64,000 nucleotides of DNA from Sphingomonas glacialis (GTDB taxonomy: Bacteria; Pseudomonadota; Alphaproteobacteria; Sphingomonadales; Sphingomonadaceae), in contig NZ_BNAQ01000002.1 of the NCBI RefSeq assembly GCF_014653575.1, forward strand, positions 1-64,000, given 5' to 3'. Below are positions 62,464 to 64,000 of this stretch, piece by piece. Each line of letters begins with the position of its first letter. Position 1 is the stretch's first letter. A program made the position numbers and the translations under genes. Under the pieces are notes generated by a model that saw only the letters and a program-made list of their open reading frames with translations, searched no databases and was not told the origin of the DNA.

Positions 62464-64000
62464 CTAATCCACTGGCCCGAGGCACAGCTCGGCGACCGCA
62501 TCGACGATCGCCTCGGCATCGAGCCGATACGCGCGGAACAGATCTGGCAGATCACCCGTCTGGCCGAAGCGATCGGTGCCGAGCGGGCTCACGCGCATCC
62601 CGCGCACGCTGCCGAGCCACGACAGCGTCGACGGCGCGCCGTCGATGATCGTGACGAGTTTGGCGTGCGGCGCGAGCGCGCCGAGCAGCGTGTCGGCATG
62701 GCTCGACGCGCCCGCCCCGGTCCAGCGCCCGGCATGCCGCGCCGACCAGCCACGATGCAGCAGATCGGGCGACGTCACCATCAGCAGCCCCAGACCCGGC
62801 ACGTCGTCGGCGAGCAGGGCAGCCGCTTCGAGCACCTCGGGCGTCACGGCGCCGGTGAAGACGATCGCGATGTCGACGTCGCCGGAGGGTGCTTTCAGCC
62901 AATAGCCGCCGCGCAGCGCATCGTCCTGCCAGCCATCGTCGGCACGCTCGATCTGCGCGATCGCGCGCGTCGTCAGCCGCAGATAGACCGAGCCGCCGTC
63001 GTCCGCCTGCATGTGCTCGAACCCCCAGCGCATGATCAGCGCGAGTTCGTCGGCAAAGGCCGGCTCGAAATAGGTAAGGCCGGGCTGGCCGATCCCGATC
63101 AGCGGCGAATTGATCGACTGGTGCGCCCCGCCCTCGGGCCCGAGCGTCAGCCCCGACGGCGTCGCCACCAGCAGGAAGCGCGCGTCCTGGTAGCAAGCGT
63201 AATTGAGCGCATCGAGCCCACGCGCGATGAACGGATCGTACACCGTGCCGATCGGCATCAGCCGCGTGCCGAACAGCGGCGCCGCAAGCCCGAGCGCCGC
63301 GAGCATCAGGAACAGATTGTTCTCGGCAATGCCCAGTTCGATATGCTGCCCCGCGCCGTGCCCCGCCCATTTCTGCGCGGTCGGGATGCGCGCGGCGGAA
63401 AAGACGTCCTTCAGTTCCTGCCGCCGGAACAGCCCGCGCTGGTTCACGAACGCGCCGAGATTGGTCGAGACGGTCACGTCGGGCGAGGTCGTGACGATCC
63501 GGTCGGCGAGCGGATGCCCCGATTTGGCGAGATCGAGCAGGATCCGCCCGAACGCCGCTTGGGTCGAGAGCTCGGCTCCATCGGGCACCGGCAGGCACTC
63601 GGGGACCGCCACAGCCTGAGCCGGTTTCGCCGTGGCCGCCTGTGCCAGCGCACTCGCCTCGACCACCGCGCGCGCCGAAGCGGCGGCATTGTCGCCAAGC
63701 CCGCCATACGGCGCCCATTCCTCGCCCTCGACGATGCCGAGGTCGCCACGCAATTGCGCGATCTGGCCGGGGTTCATCAGCCCCGAATGGTTGTCCTTGT
63801 GCCCCGCAAACGGCAGCCCGTAGCCCTTGACGGTATAGGCGATGAACAGCGTCGGCACGTCATCGTCGCAGCGCGCGAACGCCTCGAGCAAGGTCGCGAT
63901 GCAATGCCCGCCGAGATTGGTCATCAGCGCGGCGAGCGCAGCATCGTCCTGCGCCGCGATGAGCGCGAGCGTTTCGCTTTGCCCGGCCAGATCGGCGTTC
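62464..64000 (-). CDS. Transketolase / homodimeric E1-like protein, C-terminal part (runs off the edge)
   Basis: The frame stays open to the last base, so the N-terminus lies right of the window; about 512 residues are seen. The segment TVKGYGLPFAGHKDNHSGLM belongs to the end of a thiamine-diphosphate domain; the central and C-terminal parts (HIELGIAENNLFLMLAALGL with the cofactor-activating Glu, then GGAHQSINSPLIGIGQPGL) match transketolase and AceE-type pyruvate dehydrogenase E1. It transfers two-carbon units or decarboxylates a 2-oxoacid. I cannot choose between the two without the N-terminus. Confidence 0.8.
   Translation of the reverse strand, partial: NADLAGQSETLALIAAQDDAALAALMTNLGGHCIATLLEAFARCDDDVPTLFIAYTVKGYGLPFAGHKDNHSGLMNPGQIAQLRGDLGIVEGEEWAPYGGLGDNAAASARAVVEASALAQAATAKPAQAVAVPECLPVPDGAELSTQAAFGRILLDLAKSGHPLADRIVTTSPDVTVSTNLGAFVNQRGLFRRQELKDVFSAARIPTAQKWAGHGAGQHIELGIAENNLFLMLAALGLAAPLFGTRLMPIGTVYDPFIARGLDALNYACYQDARFLLVATPSGLTLGPEGGAHQSINSPLIGIGQPGLTYFEPAFADELALIMRWGFEHMQADDGGSVYLRLTTRAIAQIERADDGWQDDALRGGYWLKAPSGDVDIAIVFTGAVTPEVLEAAALLADDVPGLGLLMVTSPDLLHRGWSARHAGRWTGAGASSHADTLLGALAPHAKLVTIIDGAPSTLSWLGSVRGMRVSPLGTDRFGQTGDLPDLFRAYRLDAEAIVDAVAELCLGPVD

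Overview
The window looks like the chromosome of a sphingomonad (Alphaproteobacteria, Sphingomonas-like). It is GC-rich, and its protein families fit that group: a FecI/FecR/TonB-receptor set, NodT-type RND efflux, a complete valine and methionine-salvage gene set, and families of short intergenic palindromes. The assignment rests on protein families and layout; no rRNA lies in the window.

Left part (1-9162): a genomic island with visibly lower GC than the rest. It holds the end of a UvrD-like helicase, then a minus-strand row reading fic -> MmeI-type restriction-modification enzyme -> GHKL (MutL/MORC-like) ATPase fused to a PD-(D/E)xK nuclease-like domain. Next come an intact tRNA-Leu(CAA) and a tyrosine integrase. 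The island's right end is marked by a tRNA-Leu gene cut exactly after its anticodon loop (9163-9202); its missing half should lie left of the window. The island therefore seems to have broken a host tRNA-Leu and to carry its own intact copy. The fic-MmeI-GHKL row is the best candidate for an under-described defence system here.

9390-18900: housekeeping genes. A DUF4337-like membrane protein; a vitamin B12 module (cobO, btuF, btuC, btuD); a fumarylacetoacetate hydrolase family enzyme; an acyl-CoA dehydrogenase; a pmbA-cysQ-lipoprotein cytochrome c row with overlapping genes; and ubiA.

19900-25200: a small membrane protein, a LuxR-type HTH membrane protein with a recently duplicated extracytoplasmic domain, rsmE, gshA and an isoprenylcysteine-methyltransferase-like membrane protein.

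25200-35640: a long minus-strand catabolic block. First (upstream) is a compact rutB-rutC-rutD-rutA pyrimidine-degradation row lacking rutE/F/G, then a valine/propionyl pathway row mmsA-ridA-polysaccharide deacetylase-acyl-CoA dehydrogenase-HIBYL-CoA hydrolase-enoyl-CoA hydratase-mmsB. Several junctions are 4-base overlaps.

35566-44000: tRNA-Gly(TCC), the methionine salvage genes mtnB-mtnD-mtnC, mtnA, an aminotransferase and, farther on, mtnP. Together they can recycle methylthioadenosine to methionine. tRNA-Tyr(GTA), rlmB, a 2Fe-2S ferredoxin and an AlkA-like glycosylase lie among them.

44100-50900: a CitE-like lyase coupled to a tripartite RND efflux operon. 51000-58450: an amidohydrolase and a penicillin-acylase family protein (divergent), then a sigma factor-FecR-TonB receptor operon. 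58500-64000: a family 2 glycosyltransferase, astB coupled to a family 39-like glycosyltransferase, and the C-terminal part of a transketolase/E1-like protein that runs off the right edge.

Many intergenic spaces hold REP-like palindromes, often as inverted pairs about 80-110 bases long.
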